The notes under the pieces were generated by a model. It ran no database searches, had not been told where the DNA came from, and was given only the letters and a program-made list of their open reading frames with translations. Of a stretch of DNA of 64,000 nucleotides, positions 9,030-16,964 are shown one piece after another (position 1 is the stretch's first letter; every line of letters starts with the position of its first letter). A program made the translations under genes and the position numbers. The DNA is taken from NCBI GenBank assembly GCA_050618055.1, contig JBNLVK010000109.1, positions 1-64,000 on the forward strand, written 5' to 3'. The DNA comes from CALDCK01 sp050618055. Lineage in GTDB: Bacteria > Myxococcota_A > UBA9160 > SMWR01.

Positions 9030-9700
9030 TGCGTCGGATCATCCTGTTGGCCCTGCTGCTGGCGGGCGTCTCCGCGGGAGCCGCGGAGCGGGACGAGCGC
9101 ATCCTCCGTGTGGAGGAGAGCGCCCGGCACTTCTCCCTCGGCCTCTCGAGCCAGAACCGGGGAGACCTGGACGCGGCGGAGCAGCACTACCGCCGCGCCC
9201 TGGATCTGGACGCGGGCTTCGTGGAGGCCCGGGTGAACCTGGCTCGCGCACTGCTGGCACGCGGCGACGTCGACGAAGCCGAGGCGTCGCTCGCCCAGGC
9301 CCTGGCGTCGCGCCCCGACTACCCGGACGGCCACGCGGTGCTCGGCCTGTGCGCACTCGAGCGCGGACAGGCGCTCGTCGCGGTGGAGCGACTGACCGTC
9401 GCGATCGGGATCGACCCGTTCCACCTCGAGGCGCTGGTGAACCTGGGTGTCGCATGGCTGCGGGCGGGGCGTCCCGACCGGGCGCGGCGACCGCTGGAGA
9501 GCGCGCTGCGCATCGACCCGGAGTCGCCCGCCGCGATGCTCAACCTGGCCATCGCCGAGGCGCGCAGCGACGACCGGGAGCGCGCCGCCTTCTGGTACCG
9601 GCGCTACGTGGAGAGCGCCCCTCGAGACGACGCCGTCGCAGCCAGCCTGCGAACGGCACTGGGGCCTCCGGGCCCTGCCAAGCCGTCGGGTTCGGAGTGA
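9029..9700 (+). CDS. TPR-repeat pilus accessory protein (MshN-like)
   Basis: A 223-residue exported TPR protein. A signal peptide (IILLALLLAGVSAGAAE) is followed by about five tetratricopeptide repeats, recognisable by the Trp/Leu-Gly-Ala-Pro pattern in LGLSSQNRGDLDAAEQHYRRALDLD, LARALLARGDVDEAEASLAQAL and LGVAWLRAGRPDRARRPLESAL. In MSHA loci the TPR protein MshN sits next to MshL, and in other type IV systems PilF/PilW-type TPR lipoproteins pilot the secretin. The ATG overlaps the secretin TGA by one base, so the two are translationally coupled. The lipobox is absent, unlike PilF. Confidence 0.82.
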   Translation: MRRIILLALLLAGVSAGAAERDERILRVEESARHFSLGLSSQNRGDLDAAEQHYRRALDLDAGFVEARVNLARALLARGDVDEAEASLAQALASRPDYPDGHAVLGLCALERGQALVAVERLTVAIGIDPFHLEALVNLGVAWLRAGRPDRARRPLESALRIDPESPAAMLNLAIAEARSDDRERAAFWYRRYVESAPRDDAVAASLRTALGPPGPAKPSGSE

Positions 9701-9735
9701 AGCCCGGACCGACCATCACAAGAAGGAACGAAGAC

Positions 9736-10434
9736 ATGCAGGAACGATCGAATCGCAGACGGTCGATGGGCTTCACGCTCATCGAGATCCTCATCGGTGT
9801 CGCCATCCTGGCGATCCTCTCGGCGGCGCTCACGCCGATGGTGATCAAGTACATCAACGACGCGCGACAGGCCCGCGCCCTCTCCGACTCGCAGGCGCTG
9901 GGGCAGGCCATCCTGGCCTTCAACCTCGATACGGGTCGCTGGCCGGTCAACGGAGACAGCAACATCAACGACGCCGGCGAGATCTCGCGACTGGTGGGCC
10001 TGCCCGCCGGCCAGATCTCCAGCGCCAACATCCCGAACGGCTCGGGAGCGCCCGGTGCGGGCAACTGGCGGGGCGGTGGCAACGGCGGCACCGCGGGCGC
10101 GCTGGAGGATCACCTGATCCGGAACCGCACGACGGCGGTCAACCCGCTCTACCCGGCGAGCCAGAACGCGCCGGATCCGCCGGGCTGGAACGGCCCGTAC
10201 GTCGACTCGGTCCCGCTGGATCCCTGGGGCCGTCCCTACGTCTGCAACGTGCGCTACCTGGACGGCGGATCGGTGACGGGCGTGACGGCGGCCGAGGAGG
10301 ACAACCACGCCGTGCTCTGCCTCTCGGCGGGCCCGGACGGCACCTACAACACCAGCTTCAGCGACGGGACGCAGCTGGCCACCCCGGCCGGTGACGATAT
10401 CGGCTGGCCGATCCAGGGGCTCCAGAACCTCTGA
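9736..10434 (+). CDS. Type IV pilin / major pseudopilin (GspG-like)
   Basis: A 232-residue prepilin with leader MQERSNRRRSMG and mature start FTLIEILIGVAILAIL (Glu at +5). A good ribosome site (AGAAGGA) lies 9-10 bases before the ATG at 9736. The globular domain has the GspG features DPWGRPYVCNV and LSAGPDGTYNT, the latter marking the calcium-binding loop. The last gene of the operon and the only one with its own spacing and strong ribosome site, it is the best candidate for the major subunit. It is larger than usual GspG, with a Gly/Asn-rich insertion (GAPGAGNWRGGGNGGTAGA). Confidence 0.9.
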   Translation: MQERSNRRRSMGFTLIEILIGVAILAILSAALTPMVIKYINDARQARALSDSQALGQAILAFNLDTGRWPVNGDSNINDAGEISRLVGLPAGQISSANIPNGSGAPGAGNWRGGGNGGTAGALEDHLIRNRTTAVNPLYPASQNAPDPPGWNGPYVDSVPLDPWGRPYVCNVRYLDGGSVTGVTAAEEDNHAVLCLSAGPDGTYNTSFSDGTQLATPAGDDIGWPIQGLQNL

Positions 10435-10455
10435 ACCGAGGGAGCCGACCCACGA

Positions 10456-10488
10456 GCGGCGCGGGCGGGAAGGTCCCGTCCGCGCCGC
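10456..10488. terminator. Bidirectional hairpin terminator
   Basis: A 15-bp stem (5' arm 10456-10470, loop AGG, 3' arm 10474-10488) pairs fully except for one G-T wobble. It sits between the convergent pilin gene and the enoyl-CoA hydratase pseudogene. It lacks a T-tract, as is common in very GC-rich genomes, so its terminator role is inferred from position and stability. Confidence 0.7.
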
Positions 10489-10504
10489 AACCTCCGCGGC
10501 GCCG

Positions 10505-11392
10505 TCAGAGACCCAGCTCGCTCCTGCGGCGCGGCCGCTCCTCCCGCGGCGCCTGGCTGTAGTCGCCGAAGGGCCCGTCGCGCCGGGTGACCGCTTCGCG
10601 CACGCCCTCGCCGGCGGCGACCCGCACGAACTCCCGGCCCTCGGGCGTGTTGCGCATGATGCCGTCGAGGATCGGGCCGAGGGTCTGGGTGCCCTGGAGC
10701 CCCATGTTGTCGTAGGCCTGGTTCACGATCAGCTTCATCGCCACGAGCTGGGTCAGCGGGATCGTCGCCAGCTTCTCGGCCAGCTTCCGGACCTCGGCGT
10801 CGAGCTGCTCCAGCGGGTGGGAGAAGTTGATCAGCTCGACCGCCGCAGCCTCCTTGCCGCTGATCCACTCGCCGGTGAGCGCGTAGTACTAGGCCTTGGC
10901 CAGCCCCAGCCGGTACACCCACATGCCGGTGAGGTGGCAGCCCCAGACGCGGGAGTACGGGGTGCCGATGCGGGCGCAGTCGGAGGCGACCACCAGGTCG
11001 GCGCACAGGGCCAGCTCGGAGCCGCCGCCCACGCAGTAGCCGTGCACCTTGGCGATGGTCGGCTTGGTGCCGCGCCACAGGCCCATGAACGAAGGCACGT
11101 AGCTCGTGTACGAATTGGCTACGAAGTGGACGTCCATGCCCGGGTCGTAGTCCTGCTCCCGGATGTTCTCGTAGTGCTCGAGTCCGCCCGAGAAGTCGAA
11201 GCCGCCGCAGAAGTTGTCGCCGGCGCCTTCGAGGACGATCACCTTCACCTCCCCGTCCCGGTTCGCTTCGGCGAGCAGGCCGTTCATGCCCTCGATCACC
11301 TCCATGCGGAGGGTGTTCGCCTTCTCGGGGCGGTTCAGCGTGATCGTGGCGGTTCCGTTCTTCTTCTCGTACAGGACGACGTCGCTGGACAT
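10505..11392 (-). pseudogene. Enoyl-CoA hydratase/isomerase with one in-frame amber stop
   Basis: Read on the minus strand from ATG 11392, the frame encodes a crotonase-superfamily protein: NRPEKANTLRM, the oxyanion-hole segment GAGDNFCGGFDF, and KPTIAKVHGYCVGGGSELALCADLVVASD. At 10889-10891 a TAG interrupts after RLGLAKA. The frame continues as YYALTGEWISGKEAAAVELIN and on to a normal C-terminus at 10505, with no shift of frame. Homologues usually have AKAKYYALTG here, so a single Lys-to-amber change is the simplest reading. A good ribosome site (GAGGAG) precedes the ATG. It lies 43 bp downstream of a TetR gene on the same strand. The defect may be real, a sequencing error, or read through. 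Confidence 0.88.
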
Positions 11393-11435
11393 GGGTTCTC
11401 CTCGGGTGGGCGCCGTTCCGACGCCGGGGGTTGGA

Positions 11436-12029
11436 CTAGGCGAATGGCGCGCGCGACGGCAGGCCGAGCGCGCCGGCGATCAGTCCCCAGAGCTGGGCGG
11501 TGAGGACGCCGAGGTCGGGGGGCTTCGGATCCTGAAAGGCCTGGATGGCCGCCTGGCGGATGGCACCGATGATGGCGGCGGCGGCGATCCCCGCGTCGAT
11601 CGACTCGGAGATGTCGCCCGCCTGCTGCCCGCCTTCGATGTTGCGGCGCGCCAGTCCGATCAGCTGGTCCTGGCGGGTGCTCTCGACGCCGGCCACCTGG
11701 ACGCTGCGCCCCATGCGGCCGAGCACGACGGGCGCCAGCGGCTCGCGGTAGAGGAAGGCCAGCCAGGACTGGAGTCGCTCGAACTCGCGCTCCTCCCAGG
11801 GGCGGGCGCCGTCCAGCGGCTGGTTCACGACCGCGTAGTAGCGATCGTAGAAGTCCTCGACGACCGCCGAGAGGGCCCCCGCCTTCGAGCCGAAGTGGTG
11901 ATAGGGCAGGCCGCTCGAGACCCCGGCGCGCCGGGCGACGTCGCCCATCTCGAAGTCCCCGCCGCCGGCCAGCAGGGCGTCGGCGGCGGCGGCGAGCAGG
12001 CGCGCGCGGGTGGTCTCGCTCTTTCTCAC
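11436..12029 (-). CDS. TetR-family transcriptional regulator
   Basis: A 197-residue regulator if started at GTG 12029 (RKSETTRARLLAAA); a TTG further upstream at 12074 would place the operator-like palindrome inside the coding sequence, so the GTG is preferred. The N-terminal helix-turn-helix is clear: FEMGDVARRAGVSSGLPYHHFGSKAGAL. The C-terminal all-helical ligand domain is unassigned. The gene is divergent from another TetR gene at 12153 and lies upstream of the broken enoyl-CoA hydratase on the same strand, which suggests control of acyl-CoA metabolism. It probably represses its own promoter through a palindrome at 12049-12067. Confidence 0.9.
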   Translation of the reverse strand: MRKSETTRARLLAAAADALLAGGGDFEMGDVARRAGVSSGLPYHHFGSKAGALSAVVEDFYDRYYAVVNQPLDGARPWEEREFERLQSWLAFLYREPLAPVVLGRMGRSVQVAGVESTRQDQLIGLARRNIEGGQQAGDISESIDAGIAAAAIIGAIRQAAIQAFQDPKPPDLGVLTAQLWGLIAGALGLPSRAPFA

Positions 12030-12048
12030 ACCGCCTGGGATACCCAAA

Positions 12049-12067
12049 ATTTGAGTTGAAGTCAAAT
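12049..12067. promoter_or_regulatory. Palindromic operator-like site 1
   Basis: ATTTGA (12049-12054) and TCAAAT (12062-12067) are perfect inverted arms around GTTGAAG, where the inner TT and AA also pair, leaving one mismatched pair in 19 bp. It is AT-rich in a GC-rich genome and lies immediately upstream of the GTG of the minus-strand TetR gene. The size and symmetry fit a TetR operator; binding is inferred. Confidence 0.6.
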
Positions 12068-12085
12068 CAGGCAACGGACGGCTCG

Positions 12086-12106
12086 GAACTTGTCATTGAC
12101 AAGTTC
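12086..12106. promoter_or_regulatory. Perfect 21-bp palindrome and overlapping -35 element
   Basis: GAACTTGTCA (12086-12095), a central T, and TGACAAGTTC (12097-12106) form a perfect palindrome. A consensus TTGACA -35 (12096-12101) for the plus-strand TetR gene lies inside it, so a bound dimer would block that promoter. The -10 is not clear. Site 1 and site 2 differ in sequence, suggesting each TetR recognises its own site. Confidence 0.7.
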
Positions 12107-12152
12107 GCCGGACCCGCCCAATCTAGGCGCCGTCTAGTTCGGAGGAGACCGC

Positions 12153-12782
12153 ATGGCCTACCACCACGGCCATCTGAAGGAGGCCCTGCTCGAGCGGGCC
12201 GCGCAGGTGATCGCGGAGCGCGGGATCGAGGCCTTGAGCCTGCGCGCCCTCGCCCGCGACCTGGGCGTCTCCCACGCCGCACCGGCCGCCCACTTCCGCG
12301 ACCGGCGCGCCCTGCTTTGCGCGCTGGCCAAGGAAGGGTTCCGCCGGAGCGTCGAAGCCATGCACGCCGGCGCCGAAGCGGCCGGCCCGGATCCGGTCCG
12401 ACGCTACCGGGCGCTCGGTCGCTCCTACGTCCAGTTCGCCCGGGACAACCCCTCCTACTTCCGCGCGATCCACCACCCGGAGGTCCAGGCGCACGCGGAC
12501 GACGAGCTGCGGGAGGCGCGCGCCGAATGGGTGGCGACCCTTCGCGACGGCGTCGAGGCGGCGCGCGCCTCGGGCTGGCATCCGGAGGTCGAGACGGAGA
12601 CGCTGCTCGCCTTCAGCTGCGCGGCGGCCATGGGCACCGCGCAGCTGCTCAGCGATTCGGGATGGGCCTTCGACGTGCCGGACGTCGACGCCCTCGCCGA
12701 TTCGGTCCTCGACCTGGTCGTGCACCGCAGCCGCACGACGGCGCTCCCCGCCGCTCCCACCGACGAGAGGAAGGTCTCATGA
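12153..12782 (+). CDS. TetR-family transcriptional regulator
   Basis: A 209-residue regulator starting at ATG 12153 after a strong GGAGGAG ribosome site. The helix-turn-helix is ALSLRALARDLGVSHAAPAAHFRDRRALL. The C-terminal part has TetR_C-like residues (YVQFARDNPSYFRAIHHPEV), found in regulators that include those of fatty-acid desaturation and efflux. It is the first gene of a run (small membrane protein, desaturase, GST-like) with ATGA overlaps, so it probably controls this operon, in line with TetR regulators of membrane-lipid modification. The perfect palindrome in its promoter is the likely self-operator. Confidence 0.9.
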   Translation: MAYHHGHLKEALLERAAQVIAERGIEALSLRALARDLGVSHAAPAAHFRDRRALLCALAKEGFRRSVEAMHAGAEAAGPDPVRRYRALGRSYVQFARDNPSYFRAIHHPEVQAHADDELREARAEWVATLRDGVEAARASGWHPEVETETLLAFSCAAAMGTAQLLSDSGWAFDVPDVDALADSVLDLVVHRSRTTALPAAPTDERKVS

Positions 12783-12979
12783 GATTCGCTCGTTCGAACA
12801 CCCTGCTCACCGCGGCGGGCCCGGTGCTGTTCGGGGTCGCCTTCCTGGCTCCGCTGATCGCCCAGTCGCTCGAGGCGGCGTCGTGGCCGGCGCCCTTCGG
12901 TGTCGCGCCGATCCACTTCGGCCTGGCGCTCGGCCTGGGCCTGGGCGTCGTCGCGGCGCTGCGGGGGCGCTGGGTATGA
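12779..12979 (+). CDS. Small membrane protein of unknown function
   Basis: A 66-residue protein coupled to the TetR gene by an ATGA overlap and to the desaturase by a second one. It has two predicted hydrophobic helices (residues 10-31, LTAAGPVLFGVAFLAPLIAQSL, and 45-61, HFGLALGLGLGVVAAL). I do not recognise a family. Position inside the desaturase operon suggests a membrane partner of the desaturase, but that is inference. Confidence 0.75.
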   Translation: MRFARSNTLLTAAGPVLFGVAFLAPLIAQSLEAASWPAPFGVAPIHFGLALGLGLGVVAALRGRWV

Positions 12980-13866
12980 GCGCCGCCGCGACCGAGACCG
13001 ATCGGGCCGCGCTCCGCAGCGAGCACGCCCTCAAGCGCGAGGAAGCGGCGATCGCCCGCAAGTTCATGGGACGCGTGCCGTGGGAGATGGTGGCCTGGGG
13101 GCTGGGCAACTTCGCGCTCTGGCTGTCGATCTGGCCCCTCACCTTCACCGGCGTGCTGCCGCTCTGGGCCGCCTTCCTGCTCTCGACCTTCTCGATCACC
13201 GTCTGCTACCTGCCGTCGCACGAAGCCCAGCACTCCATCATCGCGACCGAGGGAAGCCGCCTTCGCTGGCTGAACGAGCTGGTGGGGCACGTGTCGACGA
13301 TCCCGCTGCTCTTCCCCTACCGCATCGCCTGGATCACCCACAAGCAGCACCACGCCCACGCCAACGACCCGGAGCTCGATCCCGACATCGGGAACAAGGG
13401 CGACACCTGGTGGCAGGCGGCCTGGAACGGCATCCAGGCCCGTCAGTTCGGGGCCGGCGAGGGCTACAAGAACGCGCTCCGGCGGAGCGACGACCCGAAC
13501 CTGGGCAAGGCGTTCCGCGAGGCGACGATCCTGTCGCTCTCCCACTACGCCATCCTGACGGCCCTCGCGTGGAGCGGGCATGCGATCGAGGCGGCGCTCA
13601 TCTGGTGGCTGCCGCGCCACATCGCCATGACCTACATCCAGATCTTCCTGTCCTGGGCGCCGCACCACCCCATGGAGGAGACGGGCCGCTACCGCGACAC
13701 GCGCGCCTGGCGGTCGCCGGTCGGTACGATCCTCTCCATGGGCATGGAATACCACGTCATCCACCACCTCTTCCCGCGGATCCCGCTCTTCCAGACCGGC
13801 CCTGCCTACCACGAGATGCGGCGACTGCTCGACGAACGAGGCTGCCGCAACGACCGGGACGACTGA
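12976..13866 (+). CDS. Membrane fatty-acid desaturase / hydroxylase
   Basis: A 296-residue di-iron integral membrane oxygenase. All three histidine boxes are present: HEAQH in the first, HKQHHAH in the second, and HVIHHLFP near the C-terminus. Four hydrophobic helices flank them (ALWLSIWPLTFTGVLPLWAAFL; YAILTALAWSG; and others). Such enzymes introduce a double bond or a hydroxyl into acyl chains or carotenoids. The spacing of boxes fits the FA_desaturase family. Start at ATG 12976 overlaps the previous stop. Being in a TetR operon suggests regulation in response to acyl signals. The exact substrate cannot be read from sequence. Confidence 0.9.
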   Translation: MSAAATETDRAALRSEHALKREEAAIARKFMGRVPWEMVAWGLGNFALWLSIWPLTFTGVLPLWAAFLLSTFSITVCYLPSHEAQHSIIATEGSRLRWLNELVGHVSTIPLLFPYRIAWITHKQHHAHANDPELDPDIGNKGDTWWQAAWNGIQARQFGAGEGYKNALRRSDDPNLGKAFREATILSLSHYAILTALAWSGHAIEAALIWWLPRHIAMTYIQIFLSWAPHHPMEETGRYRDTRAWRSPVGTILSMGMEYHVIHHLFPRIPLFQTGPAYHEMRRLLDERGCRNDRDD

Positions 13867-13867
13867 A

Positions 13868-14602
13868 GTGGAAGGCAGGCCCTACGACCTCTACTACTGG
13901 CCGAACATCGCCGGTCGCGGCGAGTTCGTGCGGCTGGTGCTCGAGGAGGCGGCGGAGCCCTACCGCGACGTCGGCCGGCTGCCCGCCGAGCAGGGCGGAG
14001 GCGTCGAGGCCGTTGCAGCGTTCTGGGCGGGCAAGAACGAGGGCCCGCCCGTCTTCGCGCCGCCGGTGCTGGTGCAGGGTCCGCTCGTGCTCTCGCAGAC
14101 GGCGGCGATCTGCCACTTCCTGGGCACTCGCCACGACCTGGCTCCGCGCGACGAAGTCGAGCAGGCCCGGGCACTGGCACTCCAGCTCACCATCGCCGAC
14201 CTGGTCGTCGAGACGCACGACACCCACCATCCCATCAGCGCCTGGCTCCACTACGAGGACCAGCAGGACGAGGCGAAGCGGCGCGCGTCCCACTTCGTGA
14301 GCCAGCGGTTGCCGCGCTTCCTCCAGTACTTCGAGCGGGTGCTGGTCGACAACGGAGGCAACGTGCTGGTGGGAGACGGCCTCTCGCACGCCGACCTGGG
14401 GCTCTTCCAGACGCTCGAAGGTCTCGCCTGGGCGTTCCCCCGCGGCTTCGCGCAGGCGAGCGAGGCCACCCCCGGCATCCTGGCGCTGGGCGAGCGGGTG
14501 CGGGAACGGCCGCGCATCGCCGCCTACCTGGCGTCGGAGCGCCGCGTGCCCTTCAACCAGGAGGGCATCTTCCGCCGCTACCCGGAGCTCGACCTGGACT
14601 GA
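13868..14602 (+). CDS. Glutathione S-transferase-like protein
   Basis: A 244-residue protein from GTG 13868, one base after the desaturase stop. The N-terminal thioredoxin-like fold carries YDLYYWPNIAGRGEFVRLVLEEA, the Tyr-containing start of sigma/alpha-like GSTs, and PPVLVQGPLVLSQTAAICHFLG, the cis-Pro and Ser/Gln glutathione-binding segment. The C-terminal helical domain follows (LPRFLQYFERVL; GDGLSHADLGLFQTLEGL). It is the last gene of the TetR-desaturase operon. It probably detoxifies lipid peroxides or electrophiles, but this is inferred from family and context. Confidence 0.87.
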   Translation: MEGRPYDLYYWPNIAGRGEFVRLVLEEAAEPYRDVGRLPAEQGGGVEAVAAFWAGKNEGPPVFAPPVLVQGPLVLSQTAAICHFLGTRHDLAPRDEVEQARALALQLTIADLVVETHDTHHPISAWLHYEDQQDEAKRRASHFVSQRLPRFLQYFERVLVDNGGNVLVGDGLSHADLGLFQTLEGLAWAFPRGFAQASEATPGILALGERVRERPRIAAYLASERRVPFNQEGIFRRYPELDLD

Positions 14603-14621
14603 GGACGTCGGTGCGTCGGCG

Positions 14622-15857
14622 CTAGTCGACCGACAGCAGCGAGATGCGGCCCTGCCGGCACAGCGCGTCGAGGGACGAGACCGACGGCCAGAGCAGCTGG
14701 CGCGCGGCGCGGTCCACGCGCCGGGCCATGCGGGGCAGACGCGCCCACCAGGGCTGCGCGTCGAGCTGGGCCATCACCAGCTCGAAGACGGCCTCCTTCG
14801 CCGGCCCCAGCGCCGACCCGGCGAGCACGCGCTCGCCGGCGACGAGGAAGCAGGAGAGGTCGCCGAAGGAGATGAGCGTCGGCTTGCCCGAGGGCTCGAA
14901 GGGCTCGAGCGCCCGGTGCGCCAGCAGGCGTCCGGCGTTGCGCGCGGCGCACACGCCCATGTCGATGGCGTGGTAGGCCTGCTTGGAGAGCGGCGTGGGA
15001 AGCTCGGCCGCGTCCCCGGCGACGAACACCTCCGGGTGTCCCTTGCTCTGGAGCGTGACGTCGACCGGCGCCCACTCGCCGCGCGGAGCCAGCCCGCTCT
15101 CGGCGAGCAGCGCTGGGGCGGTCGGTCCGCCGGTCCAGATGGTGAGGTCGGAGGGCAGCCGCCGCCCGTCCTCCAGCACGACCGCGTCCTCCGCGACCGA
15201 GTCGACCCGCGAGCCCAGCGCGAGGTCGACGGCCTGCGCTGCGCACAGCTCCCGCACGTGGCGGTCGAGGACGTCCGGCGTCTCCGAGAGCAGCCGCTCG
15301 CTCACGTCCACGACGCTGACGTGCACGTCGTCGTCGCGGTGGCGCCGCAGGATCTCGCCCAGCGCTTCCACGCCCTCGAGCCCGCCGCCCACGATCACCA
15401 CGCGGGTGGTCTTCCTGCGGCTCGCGAGACGGCGCAGGCGCGTGCCGATGCGCTGGCACTGGTCGACGGACTTGAAGGGGAAGGCGTGCTCGTCCACGCC
15501 CGGCACGCCCTGGGTGTTGTTCACTCCCCCCAGGCCGACGATCAGCGCGTCGTAGCCGATCGGCCGCTTGCGGCGCCGGGTCGTGACCGTGCGCGCCGCG
15601 GGATCGATCGCGGTGACCGTGTCGCGCACGAACGCGTGGCCCGCGCGCGCGAGGTTGCGGTCGAGGGGCAGGCGCAGCAGGTCCGGAGTCTTCACGCCGG
15701 ATACCAGCTCGTGGATGTTGGGCAGGAACTCGAACCAGCGCTGGCGGTCGACGAGCGTCACGTCGTGGCGCCCGGGCTCGAGCTCGAGCGCCGCCGCCAG
15801 ACCGGCGAAGCCGCCGCCCAGGATCACCACGCGACTGCGCTCGGAGGTCCGGCCCAT
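14622..15857 (-). CDS. NDH-2-like FAD-dependent NAD(P)/quinone oxidoreductase
   Basis: A 411-residue two-dinucleotide-binding flavoprotein. The FAD site is VVILGGGFAGLAAALEL (residues 10-26) and the NAD(P) site is RVVIVGGGLEGVEALGEIL; the second FAD contact is HPEVFVAGDAAELPTP. The order matches type II NADH dehydrogenase and sulfide-quinone-reductase-like enzymes. SQR-specific cysteines are not evident. The C-terminal tail contains an amphipathic or aromatic stretch (LDAQPWWARLPRMARRVDRAARQLLW) that could attach it peripherally to the membrane. It is convergent with the GST gene, separated by 19 bp. Electron acceptor unknown; quinone is inferred from family. Confidence 0.85.
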   Translation of the reverse strand: MGRTSERSRVVILGGGFAGLAAALELEPGRHDVTLVDRQRWFEFLPNIHELVSGVKTPDLLRLPLDRNLARAGHAFVRDTVTAIDPAARTVTTRRRKRPIGYDALIVGLGGVNNTQGVPGVDEHAFPFKSVDQCQRIGTRLRRLASRRKTTRVVIVGGGLEGVEALGEILRRHRDDDVHVSVVDVSERLLSETPDVLDRHVRELCAAQAVDLALGSRVDSVAEDAVVLEDGRRLPSDLTIWTGGPTAPALLAESGLAPRGEWAPVDVTLQSKGHPEVFVAGDAAELPTPLSKQAYHAIDMGVCAARNAGRLLAHRALEPFEPSGKPTLISFGDLSCFLVAGERVLAGSALGPAKEAVFELVMAQLDAQPWWARLPRMARRVDRAARQLLWPSVSSLDALCRQGRISLLSVD

Positions 15858-15973
15858 GGGTGCTCCTCCCCTTCCAGGGAGAGCCTAACCCGGCGACCGC
15901 CGCGGGCGAGGCCGGCTGGACCGCACGGCTCGCGCCCCTAGGGTGTGCCGGCCTTCGGACAGCAGGGAGGGAC

Positions 15974-16729
15974 ATGGCACGCGTGGCAATGGTGCAGGGG
16001 GCGAGTCGCGGGCTGGGACTCGCGTTCGTACGCGCCCTGCTCGGTCGCGACGACGTCGACCGGGTGGTGGCCACCAGCCGAAGCCCGGAGACGAGCGAGG
16101 GCCTGGCCCGGCTGCGCGACGAGGCCGGCGACGCCCTCCTGACCGTTCCACTCGACGTCCGCGACGAGACCACCATCGCGGCCGCCGCAACGCGGGTCGC
16201 CGAGACCTGCGGGCCCCGTCTCCACTGGCTGATCAACTGCGCGGGAGTGCTCCACGACGGCCGCGGGAAGGGTCCGGAGAAGAAGCTCGAGGACGCCGAT
16301 CCGGAGCGCCTGCGCACGGTGTTCGAGGTGAACGCCTTCGGGCCACTCCTGGTGACCCGCCACTTCGTCGGACTGCTGACCCACGACGAGCGGGCCGTGC
16401 TCGCCAACCTGTCGGCCCGCGTCGGCAGCATCGGCGACAACCGGCTGGGAGGCTGGTACGGATACCGCGCCTCGAAGGCGGCGCAGAACATGTTCACGCG
16501 CTGCACCGCCATCGAGCTCGGCCGTCGCGCCCCGAACGTGATCTGCCTGGCGCTCCACCCGGGCACCGTCGACACGGACCTCTCGCGTCCCTTCCAGGGG
16601 AACGTCCCCGCGGAGAAGCTCTTCGACCCGAAGCGGGCCGCCGATCAGCTGCTCGCCGTGATCGACGCCGCGGCCCCCGAGAGCAGCGGGCGCTTCCTGG
16701 CCTGGGACGGCCAGACGATCCCCTGGTAG
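15974..16729 (+). CDS. Short-chain dehydrogenase/reductase (SDR)
   Basis: A 251-residue classical SDR. The start at ATG 15974 has a GGGAGGG ribosome site. The glycine-rich cofactor motif is GASRGLG (residues 9-15), the NAG-type motif is LINCAGVL, and the catalytic residues are the Ser in LSARVGS and the Tyr and Lys in YGYRASKAA. The long DGRGKGPEKKLEDADPERL loop matches the CsgA/carbonyl-reductase-like group of SDRs. CsgA-like proteins occur in many bacteria as simple oxidoreductases, so a developmental signalling role should not be assumed. Monocistronic, ending 4 bp from a convergent small gene. Confidence 0.88.
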   Translation: MARVAMVQGASRGLGLAFVRALLGRDDVDRVVATSRSPETSEGLARLRDEAGDALLTVPLDVRDETTIAAAATRVAETCGPRLHWLINCAGVLHDGRGKGPEKKLEDADPERLRTVFEVNAFGPLLVTRHFVGLLTHDERAVLANLSARVGSIGDNRLGGWYGYRASKAAQNMFTRCTAIELGRRAPNVICLALHPGTVDTDLSRPFQGNVPAEKLFDPKRAADQLLAVIDAAAPESSGRFLAWDGQTIPW

Positions 16730-16733
16730 CGCG

Positions 16734-16889
16734 CTAGCGGCCGCGGGCCACGAGGTAGGCGAGACAGCCGACGGCCAGCGAGATCCCCGGGGCCGGCCAC
16801 TGGATGGCCAGCCAGGACACCGCCATGCAGGCGAGGGCCACCGCCGCGCCGATCGCCCGCGCCCGCCCCTCGCGGCGACGATCAGGCAC
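16734..16889 (-). CDS. Small two-helix membrane protein
   Basis: A 51-residue frame from GTG 16889 with a basic start (PDRRREGRARAIG) and two hydrophobic segments (AAVALACMAVSWLAIQW; GISLAVGCLAYLVARG). A longer start at 16958 is possible. No family recognised. Convergent with the SDR gene. Support comes from membrane topology and codon use only. Confidence 0.45.
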   Translation of the reverse strand: MPDRRREGRARAIGAAVALACMAVSWLAIQWPAPGISLAVGCLAYLVARGR

Positions 16890-16964
16890 GTGGCCCTCGA
16901 TCCCGAAGCATGGGGACACCGGACACGGGATCAGCCTAGCCGGCGACCGGCTGCCCACGAGGCG

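Noticed and set aside
10889..10891. Pyrrolysine or selenocysteine-type recoding at the amber codon
   Set aside because: No pyl genes or structured element seen here; homologues have Lys at this place, so a point change or error is simpler.
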